In this document: piece by piece, positions 25,589-34,739 of the stretch
How the letters are laid out: every line of letters begins with the position of its first letter
Position numbering within the stretch: position 1 is the stretch's first letter
NCBI GenBank assembly: GCA_013151445.1
Contig: JAADIG010000082.1
Coordinates: 37,003 to 101,002 of the forward strand
DNA length: 64,000 bases
From: Actinomycetota bacterium
Lineage (GTDB): Bacteria > Actinomycetota > Acidimicrobiia > Spongiisociales > UBA5794
Reading direction: 5' to 3'
The notes under the pieces: model-generated
The model's input: the letters and a program-made list of their open reading frames with translations, nothing else
Told to the model about the DNA's origin: nothing
Databases searched by the model: none
Translations under genes and position numbers: made by a program

Positions 25589-26614
25589 ATGAAACTGCTG
25601 GTCTACACGCACGAGGCATGTCTGCGTCACGACACAGGGCTTGGGCATCCGGAGCGGCCCGCTCGCTTAGCAGCGACGTTGGCCGGGATTGAGGCGTCGG
25701 GGGTTGACGCTATCGACCTGGCAGCGGAGCCGATTGACCGTAACCATCTTCGGCTTGTTCACGCGGCCGAATACATCGATGCGATTGAACGTTTCTGCCA
25801 GGCGGGTGGCGGGCCCATTGACGCCGATACCCCCGTCGTTGCCGATTCGTGGGAGGCGGCGCTGCGGTCCGCGGGAGCCGGGATACAGGCCGTTGATGAT
25901 CTTGGCCGTTCTCGGGGTGATGCCGCGTTTGTCGTGACCCGGCCGCCGGGGCACCACGCACTCGTCAACCGCGCAATGGGTTTCTGCCTGTTTAACAACA
26001 TCGCAATAGCTGCTCGGTATCTCACCGGATCGGGCAACAAGGTCGCGATTGTGGACTGGGACGTGCATCACGGCAACGGCACGCAGGACACGTTCTACGA
26101 GGATCCGAACGTTCTCTATATTTCGCTGCACGAATTCCCTGCTTACCCCGGCGGTGGGTGGATCGACGAAACCGGTGCGGGTCCCGGCACCGGAACCAGC
26201 TTCAATTTTCCATTCCCAACCGGGACTGACGGAGGTCCATATCGGTGGGCGTTCTCCCAAGCGATTGTTCCTCTGCTCGAAGAGTGGGGTCCCGATTGGC
26301 TCCTCATCAGCGCCGGATACGATGGGCACCGCGACGACCCCTTGGCGGGAATCGCACTGGTCCGAGAGGACTATCGGGAGATGGCATCGATGTTGTCAGG
26401 CGTCGTTGGCAAGGGTCGAACGGTGCTCTTCCTCGAGGGGGGATACAACCTTGAGGCCATGACGGCATCGGTGACCGACACGATAAATGGACTCGACCGC
26501 CCCCGGATTGGAGCGGTCCCGAGCACGGACACATCAACGGCGATGCGGATAGCCCAAATGACAGCCATCGAGATCGGCAACCACTTTGGATTAACCCTCC
26601 ATGACTCGGGTTAA
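25589..26614 (+). CDS. Histone deacetylase-family amidohydrolase (AcuC-like)
   Basis: 341-residue zinc-dependent deacetylase of the arginase/HDAC fold. Motifs: GHPERPARL at the start, RPPGHHA with the active-site histidine pair, VDWDVHHGNGTQDTFY with the Asp-His zinc ligands, SLHEFPAYPGGG, and SAGYDGHRDDPLA with the third zinc Asp. Bacterial members act on acetoin-utilisation proteins, acetylated polyamines or acetyl-lysine enzymes. It is divergent from the PEP-mutase-like gene. The ATG at 25589 begins the conserved strand KLLVYTHEACLRHD. Confidence 0.93.
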   Translation: MKLLVYTHEACLRHDTGLGHPERPARLAATLAGIEASGVDAIDLAAEPIDRNHLRLVHAAEYIDAIERFCQAGGGPIDADTPVVADSWEAALRSAGAGIQAVDDLGRSRGDAAFVVTRPPGHHALVNRAMGFCLFNNIAIAARYLTGSGNKVAIVDWDVHHGNGTQDTFYEDPNVLYISLHEFPAYPGGGWIDETGAGPGTGTSFNFPFPTGTDGGPYRWAFSQAIVPLLEEWGPDWLLISAGYDGHRDDPLAGIALVREDYREMASMLSGVVGKGRTVLFLEGGYNLEAMTASVTDTINGLDRPRIGAVPSTDTSTAMRIAQMTAIEIGNHFGLTLHDSG

Positions 26615-26692
26615 GAAATTCTCCGCGCATTCCGATAGATGACACAGCGCCGCGTTACCAAAACTTCCGTGTTATCAAAAGGGGTTCCCAGA

Positions 26693-27796
26693 GTGCTTGA
26701 TGGATTACCAACCGTTGACGAACTTCTCAAAAAGCTCGCGTCCGTTGAGGGTTCCGACCTTCACCTCAAGGTAGGGTCGCCTCCCGCTTATCGCGTCAAC
26801 GGAGAACTCCACCTTTCGAATCTTCCGACACTGAAACCGTCCGATACCGAGAAGGTTGCTCATCATTTGATGTCGGATCGTGTTCGGGCGGGTTTCGATG
26901 CCACCAATGAGGCCGACTTTGCGTACGGCCGGTCCGACATTGGACGGTTCCGTGTCAACTGTTACCGCCAGCGCGGTTCGGTGAATATTGTGATGCGTGC
27001 CGTGAGTCCGGCAAGTCAGAACTTTGACGAACTCGGTCTGCCGAGCGTGATTCGTGACCTGTGTCAGCACCAGCGCGGTTTGGTGCTCGTCACCGGACCG
27101 ACGGGGTCTGGAAAGACAACAACCCTTGGTGCCATGATCGATTACATCAACACGACGCGCCGTGCGAATATCATCACCCTCGAGGATCCCATCGAGATCC
27201 TCCACTCGGACAAGATGTCCCTCGTTTCACAGCGTGAGGTCGGTGTCGACACGACATCCTTCGCCGAAGGTCTCCGTCGAGTTCTGCGTCAGGATCCGGA
27301 CGTGATCCTCATTGGAGAGATGCGGGATCGGGAAACCGTCGAGTCGGCGCTCCGTGCCGCCGAGACAGGTCACCTCGTTCTTTCGACACTACACACGATC
27401 GATGCAACCGAGACTGTCAACCGAATAATCGACTATTTCCCTGCTGCCATGCAGTCCCAGATCCGACTCATTCTTGCCGGGTCGTTGCGCGGCATTGTGT
27501 CACAGCGACTACTGCCGATGATCGACAACGGTGGCCGTATCCCAGCGGTTGAGATATTGGTCAACAACGAGCGGGTCTTCGACAGGATCGTTGATCCGAC
27601 GTTGACACACAACCTTGTCGAGGTTATTGCCGACGGTGAGTACTACGGGATGCAGACCTTTGACCAAGCGATCCTGGAGGCCTTCCGTCGGGGACTCGTC
27701 TCCTTCAACGATGGGCTCGTCAACTCTACGAATCCGGCCGACTTCAAACTCGCCGCACAGAACTCAGGGTTGCTCTCTCGCACACAGGCGGGTTGA
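26693..27796 (+). CDS. pilT: PilT-like type IV pilus retraction ATPase
   Basis: Hexameric secretion/motility ATPase. N-terminal domain VDELLKKLASVEGSDLHLKVGSPP, Walker A GPTGSGKTTT, Asp box TLEDPIEI, Walker B VILIGEMRDRET, the His box ETGHLVLSTLHT and the C-terminal PilT-type QRLLPM. About 367 residues from the GTG at 26693, which has AAAAGGGG 8 nt upstream; an ATG at 26639 in the same frame adds 18 residues. No pilB, pilC or pilin gene is nearby in this window, so its pilus partners must be elsewhere. Confidence 0.9.
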   Translation: MLDGLPTVDELLKKLASVEGSDLHLKVGSPPAYRVNGELHLSNLPTLKPSDTEKVAHHLMSDRVRAGFDATNEADFAYGRSDIGRFRVNCYRQRGSVNIVMRAVSPASQNFDELGLPSVIRDLCQHQRGLVLVTGPTGSGKTTTLGAMIDYINTTRRANIITLEDPIEILHSDKMSLVSQREVGVDTTSFAEGLRRVLRQDPDVILIGEMRDRETVESALRAAETGHLVLSTLHTIDATETVNRIIDYFPAAMQSQIRLILAGSLRGIVSQRLLPMIDNGGRIPAVEILVNNERVFDRIVDPTLTHNLVEVIADGEYYGMQTFDQAILEAFRRGLVSFNDGLVNSTNPADFKLAAQNSGLLSRTQAG

Positions 27797-27837
27797 ACGG
27801 TCCGCCACACAATTCATTGCCGGGGCTGGCGCTAATG

Positions 27838-27875
27838 AAATCGGGACAACTTTCGAGTTGTCCCGATTTTCATTT
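27838..27875 (+). terminator. Rho-independent terminator after pilT
   Basis: 14-bp perfect stem (27838-27851 with 27856-27869, AAATCGGGACAACT) capped by a UUCG tetraloop and followed by a T-rich tail. It separates pilT from the RNase H gene. Confidence 0.85.
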
Positions 27876-27929
27876 TCGGGACCGGGAAACACTGTGGTTC
27901 GTGTTGGTGCGGCTATCATCTCGTCCCCC

Positions 27930-28583
27930 ATGGAGTCATTTACCTGTCGCACGTGCGGCTCTTCGTTTTCCCTGCCCGATCATGTTCTCGACCGCTATCC
28001 CGGTTGGGAGCCGACCCAGTGCATGGATTGCCGGGGGAACACGAAGAACGCCGCCAAGCCCGGATCGAAACGGGGATCCACGAAGAAGCGTGCGAAGAGT
28101 GTCAGTGCAACACGAACGCTCACGACGGATGAGGTTCTGCGGATGTTTACCGATGGGCCGACGTCGGGTGTTTTCACCGACGGTTCGAGCGTGCCAAACC
28201 CGGGGCCCGGTGGTTGGGGAGCCGTGTACGTGGTTGACAACGAGATCATTGATTCCCTGTCAGGGACGGACCCCGATACGACGAACAATCGGATGGAATT
28301 CACCGCGATTATCGCCGCCCTTGAGATCGTGCCCCAGGGAACACCAGCAACGATCTACACCGATTCGCGTCTTGCGGTGCAAACACTTACCGAGTGGGCT
28401 ACCGGATGGGAAAAGCGGGGTTGGAAGCGCAAGAGTGGGCCGGTCGAGAACCTCGATCTTGTGAAACGTGCGTACTACGCGATTAGCGAACGACCGGAAA
28501 TCTCGATTGAGTGGATCGCCGCTCACAGCGGATACCGCTGGAACGAATACGCCGATGCACTGGCAAGCAGCTGGCGTTCGTAG
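27930..28583 (+). CDS. rnhA: Ribonuclease HI with N-terminal zinc ribbon
   Basis: 217 residues. Residues 1-36 form a probable zinc ribbon with CxxC pairs at Cys6/Cys9 and Cys31/Cys34 (FTCRTCGSS and TQCMDCRG). After a Lys-rich linker, the RNase H fold carries the acidic catalytic set: Asp84 in FTDGSSVPNPGPGGWG, Glu in NNRMEFTAIIAAL, Asp in IYTDSRLAV, and the late AHSGYRWNEYADALA. It removes RNA from RNA-DNA hybrids. The zinc ribbon differs from the hybrid-binding domain seen in RNase H1. Confidence 0.9.
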   Translation: MESFTCRTCGSSFSLPDHVLDRYPGWEPTQCMDCRGNTKNAAKPGSKRGSTKKRAKSVSATRTLTTDEVLRMFTDGPTSGVFTDGSSVPNPGPGGWGAVYVVDNEIIDSLSGTDPDTTNNRMEFTAIIAALEIVPQGTPATIYTDSRLAVQTLTEWATGWEKRGWKRKSGPVENLDLVKRAYYAISERPEISIEWIAAHSGYRWNEYADALASSWRS

Positions 28584-28622
28584 CGGGCTAGCCCAACGCC
28601 GAACCGGTAACCTCACAACAAG

Positions 28623-30011
28623 ATGATTCCTCCCCGCCTTGAACCCCTACTCGCCCCTGGCTCACCCACGGTGGAGCTGTCACGTCTTTTTGCACAGGAT
28701 GGGTACCGCCTCTACCTGGTTGGCGGGAGTGTCCGCGACGCAATGCTGGACCGACCGAGTCCAGATCTCGACTTTACGACCGCGGCGCGACCGGATGAGG
28801 TGAAGCGGATAGTTGGGCCGTGGGCGGATGACCTCTATCTCGTTGGTGAGACGTTTGGCACGATTGGCGCCGTGCGTGACGGCGAGGTCTACGAGATCAC
28901 AACGTTCAGATCCGACACGTATCGTGACGAGTCGCGCAAACCACATGTCTCGTTTTCGGACACTATCGAAGAGGATCTTGCACGACGCGATTTTGCCGTC
29001 AATGCAATGGCGCTTGCCCTGCCGACCGACGATGACGAACCCCACATAGTTGATCCGTATGGTGGGTTGCTTGACCTCGTTTCGCGTACCTTGCGGACGC
29101 CAGGTTCTCCCGAGGTTTCGTTTGGTGATGATCCGTTGCGGATGCTGCGCCTCTTCCGATTCATGGCAACGATCGGATTCTCTCCCGACCCAGATGCCCT
29201 GGCGAGCGTGACCCGCATGGCCGACCGCCTCTCGATCGTCTCCGCTGAACGCATCCGTGACGAGTTCGACAAACTGTTGGTCGGTGAAGATGTCGCAACG
29301 GCACTCGAAATGCTCGTCGAATCTGGGCTTGCTGATGTGTTCATTCCCGAGCTGCCCGCACTCGCTCTTGAGCAAGATCCGGTACACCGACACAAGGACG
29401 TACTTGCTCACACGATCGCGGTCGTCGATAAGACATCTCCGGACCTGGTGCTTCGTTTGGCTGCGTTGTTTCATGATGTTGGCAAGCCGCGTACTCGTTC
29501 GTTCGCCGACCACGGTGTGTCGTTCCATCATCACGAGGTCGTGGGGGCCCGCATGACTCGACATCGCATGAACGAACTCAAATACCCCAAGAGGGTGATC
29601 AGGGACGTGTCGCAGCTCGTTTTTCTTCACATGCGACCACACACATTCAAGATGGGATGGACCGATGCTGCGGTCCGCCGCTACGTCCGTGATGCCGGCG
29701 AACTCCTCGAGACTCTCAACGAGTTGGTGCGCTGCGACGTGACGACCCGAAATCGTCGGCGAGCGGTTGAGATCTCGCGACGTATCGACGAGATGGAAGA
29801 GCGCATTGTTGTTTTGCGGGCTCAGGAGGAACTCGATGCCATCCGGCCCCCGCTTGATGGCCGTGAGGTGATGGATCATCTTGATCTCAGTCCCGGTCCC
29901 GTGATCGGCGAGGCGATGAACATGTTGCTCGAACACCGTCTCGACGACGGCCCCTTCTCAAAGGAAGATGCCTACGCAATGCTCGACGACTGGTGGGCTG
30001 CTCGGGCGTAG
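28623..30011 (+). CDS. cca: CCA tRNA nucleotidyltransferase
   Basis: 462-residue class II nucleotidyltransferase that builds or repairs the tRNA CCA end. The head domain has LVGGSVRDAML and the catalytic acidic pair DLDFTT, the RRDFAVNAMAL motif and DPLRMLRLFRF. A C-terminal HD domain (LAALFHDVGKP with HHHEVVGA) is typical of actinobacterial enzymes. In mycobacteria the homologous pcnA lies close to the murJ-sigM-trxB cluster; here it is 12 kb from that cluster. It starts 39 nt after rnhA. Confidence 0.94.
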   Translation: MIPPRLEPLLAPGSPTVELSRLFAQDGYRLYLVGGSVRDAMLDRPSPDLDFTTAARPDEVKRIVGPWADDLYLVGETFGTIGAVRDGEVYEITTFRSDTYRDESRKPHVSFSDTIEEDLARRDFAVNAMALALPTDDDEPHIVDPYGGLLDLVSRTLRTPGSPEVSFGDDPLRMLRLFRFMATIGFSPDPDALASVTRMADRLSIVSAERIRDEFDKLLVGEDVATALEMLVESGLADVFIPELPALALEQDPVHRHKDVLAHTIAVVDKTSPDLVLRLAALFHDVGKPRTRSFADHGVSFHHHEVVGARMTRHRMNELKYPKRVIRDVSQLVFLHMRPHTFKMGWTDAAVRRYVRDAGELLETLNELVRCDVTTRNRRRAVEISRRIDEMEERIVVLRAQEELDAIRPPLDGREVMDHLDLSPGPVIGEAMNMLLEHRLDDGPFSKEDAYAMLDDWWAARA

Positions 30012-30228
30012 GGATACTTGACCACTTCGGTTCGTGCCTGCGCATTGCCCTACATCCGCACATCAACCGATGGCCAGTAGGGGTGAAGCTCGAATCAAGA
30101 CTACGCAAAGTAGTGACAAAACTACTGTGAGTCGCTATCGTCTCTCCTCTGCATCTACCGAGGTGTGTCGGATTGGACACGAGGTCCCCTCCGTTTGTGC
30201 GGTTGGTGCAGCCCAGGAGGATGCCTTG

Positions 30229-30828
30229 TTGATAGTCACCACGGTCTTGTTGGTAGGGACATTGCTTGCCCCACCACAACCCACAGTCTCTGCGGCTGAG
30301 GAGCCCCGCTCTCCCCATGCCTACGTTGAGGATCTCATCGATGATGGGTTACGCAACGGCCGTCTGCCCCATGATCGGCTTGTCGATATTCCCACCGACC
30401 AACAGGGCTGTCTCGTGGAGACCGAAGCGGCTAGCGCCTGGTTGCGACTCGTCGCACGGGCCAACGCCGACGGTATCGATCTCACACCGGGTTGGTGTTA
30501 TCGGAGCATCGCCGCACAGAAACAAACTTATATCCGCAACTGCGGTTCGTTAACCGCGCGACAGAGCCGCTGTAGTCCGGCTACCTCTCGCCCGGGCAGG
30601 TCGAACCATGGTTGGGGCCGCGCCATCGACATCACTTCGGGAGGCAAGCTTGTCGGGTGCCATTCCGAAACCTATCAATGGCTTGTCGACAACGCCGCTG
30701 ACTTCGGATGGGTGAACCCGGAGTGGGCGCAGTGCACCAGGAGTCGTTCCGAGCCTTGGCACTGGGAGTGGGGCGGAATCGATGCTGGTAAGAGCTTTCC
30801 CGCCCGTCATAATTTTGTCGCAATCTAG
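30229..30828 (+). CDS. Secreted D,D-carboxypeptidase of the VanY family
   Basis: About 200 residues. A hydrophobic signal (IVTTVLLVGTLLAPPQPTVSA) is followed by a LAS-type zinc peptidase domain: SNHGWGRAIDI with the first His and Asp ligands, and EPWHWEW with the catalytic Glu and last His. It trims D-Ala from peptidoglycan stems outside the membrane. The start is TTG at 30229, 8 nt after AGGAGG (30215-30220); TTG at 30226 is an alternative. The frame is open further upstream but that part lacks conservation and would bury the signal peptide. Confidence 0.85.
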   Translation: MIVTTVLLVGTLLAPPQPTVSAAEEPRSPHAYVEDLIDDGLRNGRLPHDRLVDIPTDQQGCLVETEAASAWLRLVARANADGIDLTPGWCYRSIAAQKQTYIRNCGSLTARQSRCSPATSRPGRSNHGWGRAIDITSGGKLVGCHSETYQWLVDNAADFGWVNPEWAQCTRSRSEPWHWEWGGIDAGKSFPARHNFVAI

Positions 30829-30849
30829 ACAACCATCCGCCGAGATCCT

Positions 30850-31773
30850 TCAGTGACGATGGCCCGTTTGGCTCAACTCTGCGGCAATCTGCGCGGCGAG
30901 CGTTGCGTTCGAGAGCACCAGAGCGATGTTCGCCTGCAACGTTGCGCCCCCCGATGAGTCGTTGAGGTACGCCAGAAGGAACGGGGTAATGTCCTTGCCG
31001 GTGACACCCTGGGTCTCGGCGGCCACAAGAGCCTCCGCGACGATGCGGTCAACGTCGGCAAGGGGCAACGCGTCATCCTCGGAGATCGGGTTGGCAACAA
31101 CAACACCGGCGTTCATCCCGAATCCCCAGTGGGCGTCCAGCATTGCCGCAATCCCTGCCGGTGTGTCGAGACGGACACTCACGGGAAGCCCGGAGCCTCG
31201 CGAGAAGAATGCGGGGAATTCGTCCGTTTGGTAACCGACCACCGGTACCCCCGCAGTCTCGAGGGCTTCCAGAGTGTTTGGTAGGTCAAGAATCGACTTG
31301 GCTCCAGCGCAAACCACGGCTACCGGCGTGTGGCCAAGTTCGGTGATGTCCGCCGAAATGTCGAGCGTGGTCCCGATTCCGCGGTGAACCCCCCCGATGC
31401 CGCCGGTCGCAAACACGTGGATAGCTGCTCGGTGTGCAATCAGCATGGTGGTGGCGACCGTGGTTGCACCCGTCTGGCCCGAGGCGAGGATCGCCCCAAC
31501 GTCGCGACGTGAGACCTTGGCGACACCGGATTCCTTGGCAAGGCGCTCCAGCGAGGATTCGGTGAGTCCGACGTGAGCTGCCCCGGCGATGAGGGCGATC
31601 GTTGCGGGGATCGCACCCGCTTGCCTCACTGCCGATTCGATCTGGTGGGCCGTCTCGATATTCCTTGGGAACGGCATCCCGTGAGAAATGATGGTTGATT
31701 CGAGGGCGACGATCGGTGTGTTTTCTGCGAGCGCCTCGGCGACCTCGGGGTGGATAACGAGAGCTGGGTTCAT
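30850..31773 (-). CDS. psuG: Pseudouridine-5'-phosphate glycosidase
   Basis: 307 residues; cleaves pseudouridine 5'-phosphate to uracil and ribose 5-phosphate. The family signature is clear: VALESTIISHGMPFPRNIETA, VGLTESSLERLA, SRRDVGAILASGQTGATTVATTM and FATGGIGGVHRG. It overlaps the upstream kinase gene by 4 nt, so the pair forms a pseudouridine salvage/degradation operon. Convergent with the VanY-type gene 21 nt away. Confidence 0.95.
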   Translation of the reverse strand: MNPALVIHPEVAEALAENTPIVALESTIISHGMPFPRNIETAHQIESAVRQAGAIPATIALIAGAAHVGLTESSLERLAKESGVAKVSRRDVGAILASGQTGATTVATTMLIAHRAAIHVFATGGIGGVHRGIGTTLDISADITELGHTPVAVVCAGAKSILDLPNTLEALETAGVPVVGYQTDEFPAFFSRGSGLPVSVRLDTPAGIAAMLDAHWGFGMNAGVVVANPISEDDALPLADVDRIVAEALVAAETQGVTGKDITPFLLAYLNDSSGGATLQANIALVLSNATLAAQIAAELSQTGHRH

Positions 31774-32873
31774 GGGTTCTCTTTCTTGGATGAGGTGTCG
31801 GAGTGTGCAGGTGTTCGTGCTTGGAGAGCGGCGCTGGAGGCACCCGCCCGGCCCAAGGCGAGGGATGCCAGTTTGGTACCGAGAGTGACGGCCCCACCGA
31901 GGTTTTCGCCACGGTTGAGGCCCACAAGTGTGCCGGCGATGAGTGCGTCACCCGCACCGGTGACATCGCCGTGGACGGTATTGATCGCCGGGCAGTGGCC
32001 GGAACCCTGAGTGTTTGCCCAGGACGCCCCCTCGGGGCCGTGGGTGACGACCGCAGCCCCGTGTCCGAGTTCTACGAGTGCCCTTGCGGCGTTGTCTGTC
32101 GAGATCTTCTTACGTCCGAGTAAGACGGCGGCCTCGTCGACGTTGCAGAAAACCAAGTCGAAACGTAGCCCAGCAAACCGGCTCGCCTTCTGGATGCTGA
32201 CTGCGTCAGCCGCGATGGGTACACCGGCTGGTCCGGCCGCACCAATGGCGGCCTCGGCAACCTGCTGAGGAAGGTTGGCGTCGATGAACATCCACGATGC
32301 CTGCCGGACCAAGTGCGATCCCACTCGGAGACTCTCCCACGTGATGGAGTCGAGGATACGCATATCACTCAATCCGACAACGAGGCCGCCCGTCGGGTCG
32401 ATGACCGCGGTGTAGGTACCGGTTGGAGCTCCGGCATGGGTCGTGACCGCGGTGCAGTCGACACCGGCGGCCGATGTTGCCCGGATGACGTCTCGGCCGC
32501 GATTGTCGTCACCGATGGGACCCACCAAGATCACGTTCGTACCGGTTGACGCGATGGCTTCGGCGACGTTGCGTGCGACGCCGCCAGGACTATCGGTGGC
32601 ACTCCCAATGTTGGAAGTACCCGCTATGAATGACGTTGCGAGTCGGAACGTGATGTCAGTGTTGATACCCCCAACGCACAACACGGCGTCCTGGGGGGTA
32701 ACCAGGACGTAGGCCCGACCTTCGATATGTCCCTTTGTCTGGAGAGAGCGGACGTGCGAGGCGACTGTCGAACGACTGATCCGGAGGCGCTTTGCGAGGT
32801 CCATCTGGGAGAGGAAGGGGTTGTCACGCAACTCCTCGAGGATCCGGCGCTCTTGTGGTGTTGGGTCGGCCAT
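31770..32873 (-). CDS. psuK: PfkB-family (pseudouridine) kinase with N-terminal helix-turn-helix
   Basis: 367 residues. Residues 1-60 are a winged helix (ERRILEELRDNPFLSQMDLAKRLRISRSTVASHVRSL), followed by a ribokinase-fold domain: CVGGINTDITFR, SPGGVARNVAEAIA, and the anion-hole/catalytic base GDVTGAGDALIAGTLVG. Translational coupling to psuG points to pseudouridine as substrate. The winged helix suggests the kinase also binds DNA and may regulate its own operon, as proposed for other HTH-PfkB fusions; this is inference. Confidence 0.9.
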   Translation of the reverse strand: MADPTPQERRILEELRDNPFLSQMDLAKRLRISRSTVASHVRSLQTKGHIEGRAYVLVTPQDAVLCVGGINTDITFRLATSFIAGTSNIGSATDSPGGVARNVAEAIASTGTNVILVGPIGDDNRGRDVIRATSAAGVDCTAVTTHAGAPTGTYTAVIDPTGGLVVGLSDMRILDSITWESLRVGSHLVRQASWMFIDANLPQQVAEAAIGAAGPAGVPIAADAVSIQKASRFAGLRFDLVFCNVDEAAVLLGRKKISTDNAARALVELGHGAAVVTHGPEGASWANTQGSGHCPAINTVHGDVTGAGDALIAGTLVGLNRGENLGGAVTLGTKLASLALGRAGASSAALQARTPAHSDTSSKKENP

Positions 32874-32926
32874 CGCGACACTGTATCACCAACATGTGTC
32901 CAGTGGGTAAACAATTGTGTCGCTGT

Positions 32927-33466
32927 TTAGGCGTTCTTGCGCTCGCGAAAGGAGGCGACATTGGTGCGGTTCGCACAAGGTGCGGAGCAGAAGCGTTTGC
33001 TGGCATTTCGTGTCGTATCCACAAACACGTTCGTACACCCGGTTGCTACACAGGATCCGAGACGGCCATGGTCATGCTGGGAGGCCACCATGGCCAAACC
33101 CATCGACGTATAGGCGCGTAGTTTTGTCAGCACCGGAAATTCGTCGCTGGTGTAGTGGAAATGGACACCACCATCGTCGTGATCAACGAGTCTCGGTTCG
33201 ACCTGGGAGTCGATCAGGAGACCGTTGATGAGTTCGACTTTTTGCTCCTCGGTCTCAGCCAGGAAGACCTCCCGGAGATTCACCGCGAGCGCTGCGACGT
33301 CCGCAAGATCGCGTCTTCGGACAACGGTCGAGTTCGTGAATCCACGCGAGACGACGAACTCATCGAGCTGTTCAAACGTCACATCCTCATTGAACAGATT
33401 GACGAGATCTCGTGCCAGCATGACGGGCACATCGGTGTAGTGCGCATAGTTCAACTGATCCCTCAC
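32927..33466 (-). CDS. CGNR zinc-finger / ABATE-domain protein
   Basis: 179 residues. N-terminal ABATE-like helical domain, then the C-terminal CGNR-type zinc finger with Cys residues in GSCVATGCTNVFVDTTRN and KRFCSAPCANRTNVASFRERK. Such proteins are common in actinobacteria and thought to be stress-linked transcription regulators. It lies between psuK (53 nt downstream) and the acyl-CoA dehydrogenase gene on the same strand. The target is unknown. Confidence 0.9.
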   Translation of the reverse strand: MRDQLNYAHYTDVPVMLARDLVNLFNEDVTFEQLDEFVVSRGFTNSTVVRRRDLADVAALAVNLREVFLAETEEQKVELINGLLIDSQVEPRLVDHDDGGVHFHYTSDEFPVLTKLRAYTSMGLAMVASQHDHGRLGSCVATGCTNVFVDTTRNASKRFCSAPCANRTNVASFRERKNA

Positions 33467-33545
33467 CTGTAATGGTCTTATTCAGTATACCCGTTACGGT
33501 GTGAAAACATATCGGAACTCTCCAGGTATATGGTCGCAGCGACAG

Positions 33546-34739
33546 TTACCCGCGCGGGACATCTTTCCATGGGAGGTCCTTGTCGACACGGGGCTCGCCA
33601 GGCAGACCCAATACCCGCTCACCCATGATGTTTTTCATGATTTCGGATGTGCCACCCTCAATGGAGTTGGCGCGGGACCGCAGGAAGCGGCGTCTCGGAT
33701 CACGGTCTCGTTCGCGCGCTCCCTCGGGGATGACGAAGGAGTAGTCGTCGTACAGCATTGCGTTCGGGCCGAGAAGATCGGTTGCCATTTCGAAGATCTT
33801 CTTGTTGAGGTCGGCGAAAATCAACTTCCCCGTCGAACCCTCGGGACCCGGAGTGCCGGAAGTTCGGTTTTGATAGGCACGAATGTTGGTGAGACGAGCC
33901 GCCTCGGCTTGCGTCCAGAGTTTCATGAGTGCGTCTCTGCTGCCCGCGGTTTTGCGGTCCCGCCACACGTCAAGCAACTCACCGATGGCGCCGGAGTCAC
34001 GGGGTGCAATGGCGCCGCCTAGTGCGACGCGTTCGTTCATCAGGGTTGTCAATGCCACTCGCCAACCATCGCCGACATCACTGATACGCATCGAATCCGG
34101 GATTCGGTGATCGGTGAGGTAGACCTCGTTGAACTCGGCTTCACCGGTGATTTGACGCAATGGTCGGATATCTACTCCCGGGGCCTGCATATCCATTAGG
34201 AAATAGGTCATCCCGCGGTGCTTGGGTGCTGTTGGGTCGGTGCGGGTAAGCAGCATGCCCCACTTGGCAACGTGGGCAACGGTCGTCCACACCTTCTGGC
34301 CGTTTACCACCCACTCGTCACCATCACGGATTGCTCGTGATGACAGGCCTGCAACGTCGCTTCCGGCACCCGGTTCCGAGAACAACTGGCACCAGATGTC
34401 CTCGCCGGTAAAGAGGGGACGGAGGCGAGCCGTCTGTTGCTCTTCGGTACCATGGGTGACGAGCACCGGGGCACCCATTCCATGACCGATAAGGTGAAAG
34501 AAGGACGGCCGATGTTCTGTGACCGCATCAAGACGCTGGTCGACAACATCCTGGAGTTGCGGCGCCATTCCCAGGCCGCCTTTCCCGACGGGGAATCTCA
34601 CCCATGCCAGGCCGGCGTCAAACTGCGCACCCATAAACTCAAACCGGTCGCCGTCGGGGTCGTGGTTGGCGACAAGGTCATCGATGAGCTCATTAATGCG
34701 AATGGTGTCGGTTTGTAGTGAGCTGGTACTAGTCGGCAT
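33546..34739 (-). CDS. Acyl-CoA dehydrogenase
   Basis: 397-residue FAD enzyme introducing a trans-2 double bond into an acyl-CoA. Conserved regions: LFSEPGAGSDVAGLSSRA, VNGQKVWTTVAHVAKWGMLLTRTDP, the flavin loop and the C-terminal FLRSRANSIEGGTSEIMKNIMGERVLGLP. It belongs to the group often annotated as acting on medium, branched or steroid side chains; specificity is not visible. ATG at 34739. Its 5' part may overlap the small membrane-protein frame upstream. Confidence 0.93.
   Translation of the reverse strand: MPTSTSSLQTDTIRINELIDDLVANHDPDGDRFEFMGAQFDAGLAWVRFPVGKGGLGMAPQLQDVVDQRLDAVTEHRPSFFHLIGHGMGAPVLVTHGTEEQQTARLRPLFTGEDIWCQLFSEPGAGSDVAGLSSRAIRDGDEWVVNGQKVWTTVAHVAKWGMLLTRTDPTAPKHRGMTYFLMDMQAPGVDIRPLRQITGEAEFNEVYLTDHRIPDSMRISDVGDGWRVALTTLMNERVALGGAIAPRDSGAIGELLDVWRDRKTAGSRDALMKLWTQAEAARLTNIRAYQNRTSGTPGPEGSTGKLIFADLNKKIFEMATDLLGPNAMLYDDYSFVIPEGARERDRDPRRRFLRSRANSIEGGTSEIMKNIMGERVLGLPGEPRVDKDLPWKDVPRG

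Noticed and set aside
28680..29936. Long minus-strand frame opposite the CCA enzyme gene
   Set aside because: Lies entirely antisense to a well-conserved gene and shows no family motif.
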